From Nematostella vectensis (lineage: Eukaryota > Cnidaria > Anthozoa > Actiniaria > Edwardsiidae), in NCBI RefSeq assembly GCF_932526225.1, contig NC_064036.1, positions 12,145,181 through 12,209,180 of the forward strand: a stretch of DNA of 64,000 bases, in the 5' to 3' direction. A program made the position numbers and the translations under genes. Below the pieces are notes generated by a model, which was not told where the DNA came from, ran no database searches, and worked only from the letters and a program-made list of their open reading frames with translations. Shown here in pieces: positions 37,601 through 47,286 of this stretch (its first letter is position 1; every line of letters starts with the position of its first letter).

Positions 37601-40600
37601 AACCTCTATGCAAAAATTCAAGCTTACCGAAGTTAACCAGACCTTATTTTGGGAAAACTTGCCATTTTTTTGCTCTGTCGTTTCTCTGTCAAGGTTGAAC
37701 GCAAGTGGAAACAGTTGGCAGAACTAGCCATCTCCAAGTGCCAATTCCAGCTTGCCCAGGAGTGCCTTCACCATGCACAGGACTTTGGCGGTCTGCTGTT
37801 GTTGGCCACCTCTTCCGGTGATGCAGACATGATCACCAGGCTGGCGGTCACTGCTAAAGACAAGGGAAAAAACAATGTGGCCTTCCTTGCCTACTTCATG
37901 CTCGGAAGGTAAGGAATTATTACCCTAAGAGACTGGGGTTGAAGAAAAATATGGCTTTCCTGCCCTATTCCATGCTTGGAAGGTATAAAGCTTTGAGAGC
38001 AGTGGCTAAATCTTACACCAGGTTCCATAGGTTTTTTTTTTCTCTTAAACCTTTGGTTAACCAAGAAACAAACTACAGTTGTGAACCAAGAAACAAACTC
38101 TAAATTTGTTTAGCACCATTCTTGGCCAATTATGTTCCCAATATTTTTTCAGGGTATCAGTTGGCTGTAAACAACGAAATACAACAAAAGTATATTTTGA
38201 ACAGAAAGATAAATGCCTTAAAAAGCTTAATTTCTTTCTGTTTGAAGAAATGGGAAGTTCAGTAATTATAATATTTGTTTCCGTTTAAGACTGGAGGAGT
38301 GTCTGGACTTGCTGTGTGAGACTGGGCTAACTATAATAATATTTGTTTCCGTTTAAGACTGGAGGAGTGTCTGGACTTGCTTTGTGAGACTGGGCGGTAC
38401 CCTGAGGCAGCATTCATGGCCAGGACTTACGCTCCCAGTCACGTGTCAAGGTAAAATGCATTCATGGCCAGGACTTACGCTCCCAGTCACGTGTCAAGGT
38501 AAAATGCCTAAATAATAGTCCATAACACACTTCACCCTGCATTCGGGCTGATCACAATTGTATTTCTTTATCGAACCTCTCTTCTGTGTTCCTGTTGTAG
38601 CATTTGTCTAACAAAAACTCTAATCCTGTTTGTGTCACTTCCAAGCCGCAAATATTACCTCATCAAACCTCTGATCTTATTTGTTTTACTTCCTGGTCGT
38701 AGTTGTGTGACTTTGACAAACCTCTGATCTTATTTGTTTTACTTCCTGGTCGTAGTTGTGTGACTTTGACGAACCTCTGATCTTATTTGTTTTACTTCCT
38801 GGTCGTAGTTGTGTGACTTTGACAAACCTCTGATCTTATTTGTTTTACTTCCTGGTCGTAGTTGTGTGACTTTGACGAACCTCTGATCTTATTTGTTTCA
38901 CTTCCTGGTCGTAGTTGTGTGACTTTGACGAACCTCTGATCTTATTTGTTTTACTTCCTGGTCGTAGTTGTGTGACTTTGACAAACCTCTGATCTTATGT
39001 GTTTTACTTCCTGGTCGTAGTTGTGTGACTTTGACGAACCTCTGATCTTATTTGTTTTACTTCCTGGTCGTAGTTGTGTGACTTTGACAAACCTCTGATC
39101 TTATTTGTTTTACTTCCTGGTCGTAGTTGTGTGACTTTGACAAACCTCTGATCTTATTTGTTTTACTTCCTGGTCGTAGTTGTGTGACTTTGACGAACCT
39201 CTGATCTTATTTGTTTTACTTCCTGGTCGTAGTTGTGTGACTTTGACGAACCTCTGATCTTATTTGTTTTACTTCCTGGTCGTAGTTGTGTGACTTTGAC
39301 GAACCTCTGATCTTATTTGTTTTACTTCCTGGTCGTAGTTGTGTGACTTTGACGAACCTCTGATGGTGTTTGTTTATTTCTGATCTTATATTACTTTATC
39401 GAAGCTCATTACCTTTTATTGTCATCACGTTTACAGTATCTATCCCCTGATCATGCTTGTGTATATGTGTAAACCCTTACAGAATAGTGAAGCTCTGGCG
39501 TGAAGACCTGGAGAAAGTCAATAAGAAAGCCGCCGACTCTCTAGCTGACCCCTCTGAGTATGAGAACCTCTTCCCAGAGTTCCAAGAGGCCGTCATGGCA
39601 GAGAAGGTAGGGGTATGAAATGGGACGAACTGAACTAAATTTAACTATTTTCCAATGGAGGAAAAAATGGAAAACTGCGAATCCCTGAAACCATTGGATG
39701 CCAGAGAATACAACTAGGGAAGGAAAAGGGTGTATACTGTAGATATTTGTAGATTGGAGAATGAGTTATTAAGCTTTGTAATAAGTATTGATATACAGTA
39801 ATGCTTTGCTGATCTAAAGAACTGATCTTAATTCGCTTATTTTGTTTCAACGAAGGAGAGGGAGGGAGCGGGTATATTTATCGTGGATGGGTGGATCAGG
39901 ACAGTAAGGACTTTAATATACGAGTGCGGCGACGGTAGAAAACAATGGAATTTATTCGAAAATTGAAAGGCTGCACGTGGAAATGCGTTCTGTCTGGGAC
40001 ATTTCCAACCGTTCTCCGCCAAAACACGGCGTAAAATTGCAAGTTTTACGGTCTGGCGCGTACGTGGTCGGTTGGAGTATAAATTCACTTTTCTCCGTTT
40101 CTTATTCTATAAATAAAGTTTACGGTTAATTTCTGTTTGTTCCTGGATATGAAGTCTAGGTAATTTCATCGAAACTATTGTCGAATTTGTCGCCATGCGT
40201 ATGCGTTATCTCGGTCACTCCATCCTAGCTGTAGCTGTTGTCGCATCTATATTAACACTAGGGACTTAAAAGTCCCTAGTGTTAATATGATGGTTTGCTT
40301 ACAGTCCCTAGTATTTATATGATAGTTTGCTTGAAAGTGCCCAGTATTAATATGATGGTTTGCTTACAAGTCCCTATTATTGATATGATGGTTTGCTTAC
40401 AAGTCCCTAGTATTGATATGATGGTTTGCTTACAAGTCCCTAGTATTGATGTGATGGTTTGCTTACAAGTCCCAAGTATTGATATGATGGTTTGCTTACA
40501 AGTCCCTAGTATTGATATGATGGTTTGCTTACAAGTCCCTAGTATTGATATGATGGTTTGCTTACAAGTCCCTAGTATTTATATGATAGTTTGCTTGAAA

Positions 40601-43600
40601 GTGCCCAGTATTAATATGATGGTTTGCTTACAAGTCCCAAGTATTGATATGATGGTTTGCTTACAAGTCCCTAGTATTGATGTGATGGTTTGCTTACAAG
40701 TCCCTAGTATTGATATGATGGTTTGCTTACAAGTCCCTAGTATTGATATGATGGTTTGCTTACAGTTCCTAGTATTTATATGATGGTTTGCTTACAAGTC
40801 CCTAGTATTGATATGATGGTTTGCTTACAGTCCCTAGTATTTATATGATAGTTTGCTTGAAAGTGCCCAGTATTAATATGATGGTTTGCTTACAAGTCCC
40901 AAGTATTGATATGATGGTTTGCTTACAAGTCCCTAGTATTGATATGATGGTTTGCTTACAAGTCCCTAGTATTGATGTGATGGTTTGCTTACAAGTCCCT
41001 AGTATTGATATGATGGTTTGCTTACAAGTCCCTAGTATTGATATGATGGTTTGCTTACAAGTCCCAAGTATTGATGTGATGGTTTGCTTACAAGTCCCTA
41101 GTATTGATATGATGGTTTGCTTACAAGTCCCTAGTATTGATATGATGGTTTGCTTACAGTTCCTAGTATTTATATGATGGTTTGCTTACAAGTCCCTAGT
41201 ATTGATATGATGGTTTGCTTACAGTCCCTAGTATTTATATGATGGTTTGCTTACAAGTCCCTAGTATTGATATGATGGTTTGCTTACAAGTCCCTAGTAT
41301 TGATGTGATGGTTTGCTTACAGTTCCTGAAGCACGACAGGATCAAGCTACGACCTGCAGCAGAATACAAGCATTTGCCGGTAAGCCTGTGGTCAAGATTT
41401 GGAGACTTTTTGAAAGGCCGAAAATAGATGCGTATACCCATTAATTATTTAATATAAGAAGTTGGCTAAATTCCAGAAAATATATCAGTATATGTTCACT
41501 GGTACGCGTAAAAATGATACCGTAAAGATATTTGATAGCTTTATCCTTTGTTGCCTTTCTGAGAGTGAAAGCAAGAGTGGTGCTCATGCTTGGCTTCTTG
41601 GGAGCGCTATGAAAGCATTGTCTTTTTGGCCATACTGCAATGGTACCATTTATCGTATGGTTGTTCTACCTCCAGAATAATGCCGACCGTGATGTGTTCG
41701 AGGAGATGCGAGCAGCCAAAGAGAGTGGTACTCTGGACTCACTTATTGTAAGTTGGACGTAACGACGTACCGTAACACCTCGAATATTCATCCGCATCAT
41801 GATTGCTTGAACCTGTGCTGTGTAGTACAGCACATTTACGATACATGTACATTTACGATATAAAGAAATAATCCATTGAAAATATCGTTGAAGCGAGGTC
41901 GGGTTAATAATCAACTTTTACAAAATATAATACTGTAATTATACTATTTCGATTCTTGTTTTATGAACTTTACTTTCTCTCAGTGGCTTTTCAAGCCAGA
42001 CGTCATGGGTTTCGTGCTCAGTTCAGCCTGGTTTGGTCTATCAAAATGGGGAATGGGCATAAGCTAACAACTGCATTTAGACTCAAGCTCTATAGTGAAT
42101 TGTATCTGCATTTTCCTGAATTCGGGGGTTGGGCTGGGGACTTTGGCTAATGAAGCTTTTGCGTCATTTACACTTACAGGAGCCAGCTGAGAACATGAGA
42201 ATTGCCGACCTACCGGATACTGCTAATGAGATAGAGCACGCACCTCCTACAACCGTCATCAACCCGCCCCAGGCAAAACCCGTAGAACCAGAGCCGCTAG
42301 CTCCCAGGCCCTCCTCACCACAGACTCAACCAGCGCCAGCACCACCTGAACCAGCGGCTGCTCCTACGAGCTCTAACGACGTGCCAGACAGCAGTAAGGA
42401 GAAAGACGAGAAGGTTAGTGGCTGGCGGCCACGTGTTAATGTGTTCGCGTGGTACCGAAGTCACGTGGTAATGTGTTCACGTGAACTGATGGTCACAAAT
42501 TGGAAGACGACGGCAGAAAACAATGGAATTTGATTCATTTGAAAATGCGTTCTGTCTGATAAATTTTAGCCGTTTTTCCGCCAAACCACGACGTGAAAAC
42601 TCCAACTTTGACAATTAAAGACACGGACGTTTGCCATTTAACTACGTTCGCTACTTTACAAATAATGTCCATCGTTTATTTTTATCTGTGTTTGACTATA
42701 ATTTTTTGCTTATTCTATTGCAACTAAATTGGAATTGATCGCTAAACGCGGACGCATCTTCTTCCATCACGTTGTCCCAGCCGCCAAGGTTCATGTGTTT
42801 ATATTTATTTAGCTTTCACCCTCTCAGGATGTGTTTGCGTTTTGCGCACGCCACCGCGAGGCAACCACTTAGTTTTCGGAAAGCGTCGGTCTTTGAAGTT
42901 TTTAGTTGTTGTCGTTGTCGGTGATCATAGTCAGAGCTTTGACGCCTTTTCTTTTCCCAACTTTAACCTCAAAGCTGGTGTCTGTATAATCGATATTATC
43001 GCCTGCGGTAGATTAGCCCCATCAAGGATATTACCCCATTTACCGCGAGTCCTTTACCGATCGTAGCGGTTATACATGACCAGGCTCAATATAACTAATA
43101 TACCTATCGTCGGCTGGTTAACGCTGGATTATGTCTCTTACGTTAACAGCTCAAACTCCTGATGTGCCTTATGTTACAGGACGACGACGACGATCTCGAC
43201 TTCGACGACGCCGACGACAACTTAGCAGACGACGTAAGCTTGCGCATACTAAAATACTCGAATCGTACACTCGATCTCCGGCTAGTCCTTGCACTCGCGT
43301 CGGCGCAAAGTAACCTGGGAAAGACCCTATTGCAATTTTATAATTATGTTCTCTAGAGATGCTTTTTAGACAAATAAAAAACCGTCGGCATGCTGTGTGG
43401 AAAACGCTAGCTATTAGTCTGTCTGCATTACTGTTTTTAGTCGGGGGGTAGGTGCGAAAAAATTCTAAATTACGAGTTGGACTAACAATTAATTTTATAT
43501 TCTGCATGGTCAATGACTACAGGATATCGCCCATTGCTATTCCCACCTTTTTCTGCTTATGTCCTCCCCGCCTTTTCCGCCCATCTTCTGTTACTCAACG

Positions 43601-43737
43601 TTTTTTCGGTCCTTTACCCCACAGTGGTTTTAATTCTCGTCAACGTAGCCTAACTTTCATCCCATTTTGCCTTTTAGGATGATTTTAATTTCGACGACGA
43701 TGAACTATTAGATGATGACGATTTACTGAATGATTGA
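25635..43737 (+). CDS. copb2: Coatomer subunit beta-prime (COPB2), 30 coding exons
   Basis: Subunit of the COPI vesicle coat, acting at the Golgi in retrograde transport and binding dilysine cargo through its WD40 propellers. Exons: 25635-25637, 25849-25869, 26641-26794, 27013-27062, 27254-27298, 27726-27807, 28261-28409, 28546-28599, 28783-28875, 30786-30885, 31000-31142, 31339-31438, 31685-31784, 33473-33583, 33654-33739, 34223-34329, 34765-34908, 35010-35082, 35699-35756, 36416-36563, 36816-36922, 37108-37171, 37694-37908, 38358-38450, 39483-39606, 41323-41379, 41676-41747, 42180-42413, 43180-43233, 43678-43737. All introns are GT-AG and all phases agree; the sum is 2901 nt, 966 residues (human about 906). 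It opens [22 protein letters not shown]40 blades carry the signatures [27 protein letters not shown] and [14 protein letters not shown] second propeller and an alpha-solenoid ([30 protein letters not shown]) follow. The C-terminus has a Pro-rich linker (852-929) and an acidic tail ending DDDDLLND. The first exon codes only Met. Confidence 0.96.
29369..29462. ncRNA. Near-perfect 40-bp hairpin in COPB2 intron 9 (miRNA-like or MITE)
   Basis: Arms 29369-29408 and 29423-29462 are reverse complements with only two mismatches, separated by a 14-nt loop. The left arm starts TTGACAATTTCTAG and the right arm ends GGAAATTGTCAA. Size (94 nt), stem length and small loop match a pre-miRNA or hairpin-siRNA precursor in the sense transcript of the host gene. 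A small palindromic MITE is an equal alternative. No coding capacity. Confidence 0.35.
30029..30683. mobile_element. MITE in COPB2 intron 9
   Basis: The left end TACTGTATTTCCCAGCTTAT followed by AATGCACAC is matched, with a few changes, by the inverted right end that closes GTGTGCAATATACGCCGGGA and AATAAAGTA. The roughly 655-bp interior has no coding capacity. It ends about 100 bp before exon 10, so it supplies the sequence just upstream of that acceptor region. Confidence 0.6.
31785..33472 (+). other. COPB2 intron 13 (1.7 kb)
   Basis: Long AT-rich intron between exons ending at 31784 and starting at 33473. It holds the tRNA-like sequence near 32770 and T-rich runs after it; nothing else is recognised. 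Confidence 0.6.
32770..32831 (+). repeat. tRNA-like sequence, probably a SINE head
   Basis: TGGCCCAACGGG at 32777-32788 resembles a pol III A box of the tRNA-Arg type, and GGTTTGAGTCT at 32821-32831 resembles a B box. The spacing (about 32 nt) fits. The acceptor stem does not pair, so it is not a working tRNA. T-rich DNA follows. A decayed tRNA-derived SINE is the likeliest reading. Confidence 0.35.
35192..35348. mobile_element. Small G/C-run MITE in COPB2 intron 18
   Basis: Ends AGGTGCGGATCTAG and its inverse CTAGATCCGCTAC flank runs of G then C, giving a foldback structure of about 157 bp. No coding capacity. Terminal repeats are short, so limits are approximate. Confidence 0.5.
36221..36290 (+). 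pseudogene. Decayed copy 1 of COPB2 exon 20 (5' part)
   Basis: Aligns with the intron-exon boundary of exon 20 (from 36413): both share the order CAATG-ACTT, CCC, GAACAACAA, TAGCCAAT. It has diverged and is frame-broken. It is the more distant of two tandem upstream copies. It has no good polypyrimidine tract and is presumably not spliced. Confidence 0.65.
36301..36372 (+). pseudogene. Decayed copy 2 of COPB2 exon 20 (5' part), acceptor kept
   Basis: Begins CAGACCAATGTACTT, identical for 15 bases with the true exon 20 boundary at 36413. It then follows as GGGTACAGATCCCAAAGAAC and AACAA. The TTCTCTTCCCAG before it is a strong 3' splice site. Used as an exon in phase, it would reach TAG after six codons (36320 or so). 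It is a pseudo-exon that could still compete for splicing. Confidence 0.75.
37929..37985 (+). pseudogene. Decayed copy of COPB2 exon 23 3' end
   Basis: About 20 bp after the exon 23 donor, the DNA repeats that exon's end: GGCTTTCCTGCCCTATTCCA then TGCTTGGAAGGTATAAAG, against GGCCTTCCTTGCCTACTTCA and TGCTCGGAAGGTAAGG. The GGTAT donor is partly kept. Reading into it from exon 23 meets stops first, so it is non-coding. Confidence 0.65.
38263..38395 (+). repeat. Tandem duplication of the exon 24 acceptor side (65 + 68 bp)
   Basis: Copy 1 (38263-38327) and copy 2 (38328-38395) each contain the intron end TTTGTTTCCGTTTAAG and the first exon bases ACTGGAGGAGTGTCTGGACT. Only copy 2 continues into the real exon. 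Splicing to copy 1 (at 38290) would read [12 protein letters not shown] and then run to a TAA at 38354-38356, giving a truncated product. Near identity shows the event is recent. Confidence 0.85.
38410..38505 (+). repeat. Exact 48-bp tandem duplication of the exon 24 donor side
   Basis: 38410-38457 is repeated without change at 38458-38505, covering the last 41 bases of exon 24 and the donor GTAAAAT. Use of the second donor would read through TCA-AGG-TAA and stop at once, so the first donor at 38451 must be used for full-length protein. Confidence 0.9.
38662..39364 (+). repeat. 53-bp minisatellite, 13 units, in COPB2 intron 24
   Basis: Thirteen near-identical 53-bp units; the marker TTGTGTGACTTTG recurs from 38703 to 39339 at exact 53-bp steps. 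Units differ mainly at one A/G site (GACAAACC or GACGAACC). Each contains TTTTACTTCCTGGTCGTAG, a pyrimidine-rich tract ending in AG that resembles a 3' splice site. More diverged units precede it from about 38570. Confidence 0.92.
39930..40056 (+). repeat. Dispersed repeat, copy in COPB2 intron 25
   Basis: Shares AGAAAACAATGGAATTT, ATGCGTTCTGTCTG and CCGCCAAA in the same order with 42506-42615 in intron 28. A weaker third copy lies near 44490-44570. Origin unknown; probably an old transposon fragment. Confidence 0.55.
40249..40288. repeat. Perfect 19-bp palindrome at the head of the 33-bp array
   Basis: Arms 40249-40267 and 40270-40288 are exact reverse complements around AA (CACTAGGGACTT and AAGTCCCTAGTG at the centre). 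The right arm is the first part of the array's repeat unit, so the palindrome marks the array's inner origin or an inversion there. Confidence 0.85.
40270..41322 (+). repeat. 33-bp minisatellite, about 32 units, running into the exon 26 acceptor
   Basis: Units read AAGTCCCTAGTATTGATATG then ATGGTTTGCTTAC. A variant block containing ATTTATATGATAGTTTGC and TTGAAAGTGCCCAG recurs at about 40311, 40575 and 40839, a 264-bp (8 x 33) higher-order period. The last unit supplies TTTGCTTACAG, the acceptor of exon 26 (41323). Units near 40763 and 41159 also carry ACAGTTCCT, copying the acceptor plus the first five exon bases. Because 33 is divisible by 3, long frames repeating [11 protein letters not shown] appear; they are intronic. 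Confidence 0.93.
42506..42615 (+). repeat. Dispersed repeat, copy in COPB2 intron 28
   Basis: Second copy of the repeat at 39930-40056, same orientation, about 75-80% similar by eye. Just upstream (42429-42484) are three CACGTG E-boxes within a local duplication. Confidence 0.5.
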
Positions 43738-45809
43738 CACCTCAAGGCTTCCACAGCCCTCTATCATCCGACTCGGGCAATAAGTCACATAGTACAGTCG
43801 CCTGGGTATGGAACTTCGTTCACAGCATCAAATTCCCAAGCTACGGCGCATAATAGTCGCCAGCCCAAGACCTCAGATATAGTTCCTATACTAGAACATT
43901 ACAATTTAATAGACTTGAAATCAAAGTAAATGCCATAAAGCGGATTAAATATCTCTTGTCTCATTTTGGGTTTGGTGTCGTTTGTCATTCGCTTGGATCT
44001 TAGACTGCTAGCCGTCTCTCCCTTGGCGCAAAGTCCCAAAATTAGGAGGGCGCAAAGTCCCAAATTAGGAGGGCGAAAAGTCCCAAATTAGAAGGGCGGA
44101 AAGTCCCAAAATTAGGCGTGACAATAGAGCGAATCCTGACTCCACGAGGGTTTCGCGCCTTCTGCGTGTATTTTTTTTACGGACGAAGGACGGGAATAGA
44201 CAGACTGGTTTGGATCTCCATAAAGATCAAGGCCCACGGTGCCTGTTATTGCATGAAGACCGGATACACGATAATCCAACCGTTTTATTTAATCTCGGCT
44301 CGAGGCCCCGAGGAAATAGCAAGATTCAATAACAATTTTAACCTCGATAGACAATTTTTTTTTTCTTTAAGGATATGGTTTACCTTAGCACCTTATTTCG
44401 GAATTGCCAGATATTAGACATTGTGAATATCAAGGCTTCGCACCCTAAGGAACTTAAGCACTATATTTGGAAATTCAAAGGACCAGACGTGAAATGTACT
44501 CTTTGCTCATTTTACTTTAGCCGTTCTCCTCCACATGCCAATGTGAAAACTCTAAACTGAAACGACACTAACAAGGTACATTCATGTAAGGTTTTTCATT
44601 GTTCATAACTCAATGACAATATGTCTTCACAGTCGCTTTTATCGTTAACTAGATTCTCGGTCGTAGCTTCCTCATCGCCCGACTCTGTGATGATCGTTTT
44701 TGGGGGGGAGCGCTTATCCCAATTCCTTTTCCGCCGGTATACGAGATGTCATAAATAGTTTACGTCAGAGAAAAAAAACCGAGCCAATGGGACCATTAGC
44801 CTTGTACAGGCCCTCGGTTATAAAAGAATACATCGCCGTGCTTGGTTTAATATGCTCTGCCTCTGCTAGCAGGGAAGAGACACATTTCTCTTGATCTCTG
44901 AATTTGCCAGAAGCAAACTTTTCTCCGCCGGAACTTTGTAAATTCTGACAACTGACAAGAAAAAATCGTTATAAGCTGGACTATAAAACTACTATTTATC
45001 TAGAATAATATAAAAAATACGTGGTTGGAACACCATTTAGACTTAAATTTTAAGAAAAAATCGATGCCTGGAGGCATATTGTGGTGTGAGCTCCACAAGC
45101 CATTCAGGTGGTGTTTTCATTCAAATTATATATTGTCCATACATCCCTTCAACCACTTTGAAGGGCTTAAAGTCATTTAACAATCAGTCGCAAAACTCTT
45201 AGCATTTTAAAAAGATAAATGATATGATCTTGCTTTAGCCTTCAGTTCTCTGTCGACATAAGCGTGTCACAATGTTAATGAAGACTTGTGTTTATTCAGT
45301 TTCTGAAGGCTTTTAGCTTGTCTTGTACACCAAATTTCAAATTCGTCTAATTTTAAAACTGAAACGATACTAAAGGGGGCTATTTCGTTACACATCGAGG
45401 TGAACCTCAGAGAAGTCAGATACTTTGTCAAGATGATAAGATGTCGAGTGGGGTCATCATCAACCGATTTCGATTACTCCTGTTTTATGGAAAAAGAAGC
45501 TCTAGGCTATGAAAATATATACCAGAAAAAAAATAAAGTAGACTTCTTACTGTTTTAAATCTCTTTAACGATATATGACAGACAGTGTTTAAGGAGCTTT
45601 TTTTTTTGCGTGATCTCAGCCTGTAGTAATAAAGTTCTCCTAATCGTTCTTTAGCTCGGATGCTTTTAACGGACCATTAGGAAAGTCACCCAAAGGGAAG
45701 TTTCGAAGAGGCCAAAGGGATTTTTCAGAGTGATGAAACATGTCGATGAGCCTGTCAAACGGATTTTTTGTTTCTAAACAAGATGCATGGCAGCCACAGG
45801 CGTTCTTAA
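43738..45809. other. Intergenic downstream of COPB2
   Basis: Begins with the COPB2 3' UTR; no canonical AATAAA is seen within 250 bp of the stop, only variants such as AATAAG near 43779. A short tandem repeat lies at 44025-44117. No gene is recognised after that. Confidence 0.45.
44025..44117. repeat. Short tandem repeat, four units of 23-24 bp
   Basis: Four imperfect units of GGCGCAAAGTCCCAAAATTA plus GGAG, with single-base changes and a one-base length variation. Confidence 0.8.
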
Positions 45810-46337
45810 GGCCGATTTAGACTCTACGATTTTTGCCTACAACCATCACATGCGACATGACGTAGCTTTACAACTTTTCGCTCACGTCTCTAGAAGAGAA
45901 TTGCGTACGACTTTTGCGCTTTTTACTCGACTGGGACCAACAACAAAAAACATGGGGGACCGTCGCACTTTTGCAGCTGCAGCACTTGTTGCTGCAATTT
46001 TACGTCGTAAACAAATGGAAAAAGACAAAGAAGGGTCCGAGGAGTGGCCGTTTGGCCAAAGATCCACGCGATTGCCGTCGATATCTTCGTATGGATTTCC
46101 GCCATATTTTCAAACCAAAACAGTCATCGCCTCCCGTCTCTCACCCTGAAAGAAAATTCGCCGCAATGCTTCCGTCATTTTACCAAATATGGGCACAAAG
46201 TCGTAGAGTTTTAACACGTAATTTAAAAAATCCTACATTTTTTTAGTGTCGTAAGCTCGTGTCGTAGCGGAGTTGTAGAGCTGATTTAGACTTTGCGACT
46301 TGAGTTGTAGGCAAAAATCGTAGCGTCTTCATCGGCC
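45810..46337. mobile_element. TIR element with a possible Harbinger-like N-terminal remnant
   Basis: The left end GGCCGATTTAGACTCTACGA continues TTTTTGCCTACAAC. The right end is its inverse with a few changes (GTTGTAGGCAAAAATCGTAG through ATCGGCC). Length is 528 bp. Inside, on the + strand, a frame gives MGDRRTFAAAALVAAILRRK, and after a frame change CRRYLRMDF; the combination faintly recalls the N-terminus of PIF/Harbinger transposases, but this is weak. The right end also has a second, direct copy of the terminal motif (from about 46280). Confidence 0.55.
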
Positions 46338-47286
46338 TCTAGCGGGTTTCCTGTGCAAGGTAGGTGATGAACCGTTGCGCAGCGTCTGGTCTGGGACGAG
46401 CCCCCACAGAAGGACTTGGGGGTGGGGCATGTCTTCTGTGACGTCCCAACTAAGCACGCAGGGAACCCAATCAGAAACAAGGGTAAGAACGCCTGTGACT
46501 TGGCTGAGTGGTTACACTTTAGTGTCTGAGAGGCTCCCGCTTTTATCCCGAAAATGTTTTTCATGGCAGCCATCTCGAATAGGAGAACTCGTTTTTTGAT
46601 CAACACGGGAATTCATTCGAGCTCGCCCAAGACCATCACACATACCATTTAGACCCCCCCTACCTACCTAGTAAAATGTAAAAAGTCTTGTGTCTGGCTG
46701 CTGAAATATAGAATTTTGACCTTCTAACCTTGTTGGGTTTACGGGCGTTTGCGTGAATGTCAATATTATTCTTTTTACCGGAGTCGTTTTACCAAATAGG
46801 TATTTCTTATGCTTATGATCCACCTCTTTACTGTGCTTTAAAATACCTCCAGGTTTGTCGGTTTCAGATGTAGAAAAATAAATGACCAAACGTTTACTTT
46901 TTCAGGTACATAACTACATAACTACTGACTACTGTATAGAATAATAGATTGTCTGAAAACAAGCCAGAATTATTTTTTGCTTATCAGTTCCATGGTGGGA
47001 ACTCAAAAAAGATTTAATATTTTTCGATCTTTATATAATTGGCGTTCCGGAACACACCGCGCCTACATTTCAATTGGGTGCAGATCACGCATGCGCCAGT
47101 TGCATGTGGAACAAGATGGTGTAATGACTAAGGTATTTCTAGTGAGTATTACTCTTTTAGAAGTAACACTTGTTTTGTCAAGTTTACCGGACTATATTCT
47201 TGTCCTCGCCTCTCAGAGTGTTGTTCGAGACGATTTGATTAAAAATTGTTTATCTGGGATTTGGGTACAGTGAGAAGCGGCGTAGT
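46338..47286. other. Intergenic, no gene recognised
   Basis: Short frames only. A tRNA A-box-like sequence at about 46500 lacks a B box. Nothing else stands out. Confidence 0.4.

Noticed and set aside
38290..38356. First copy of the exon 24 start as the real exon
   Set aside because: Runs into TAA before the conserved [12 protein letters not shown] segment; the second copy gives the full protein.
38662..41322. CRISPR-like direct repeats
   Set aside because: Units are contiguous, with no unique spacers, and sit in a eukaryotic gene's introns.
40295..41427. Long + strand frames repeating [11 protein letters not shown]
   Set aside because: They come from the 33-bp array, whose unit is a multiple of 3. 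In the phase needed from exon 25, every unit stops at TGA. Only the part from 41323 is exon.
46495..46560. tRNA-Ser-like TTGGCTGAGTGGTTA
   Set aside because: An A-box match only; no B box, no pairing acceptor stem.
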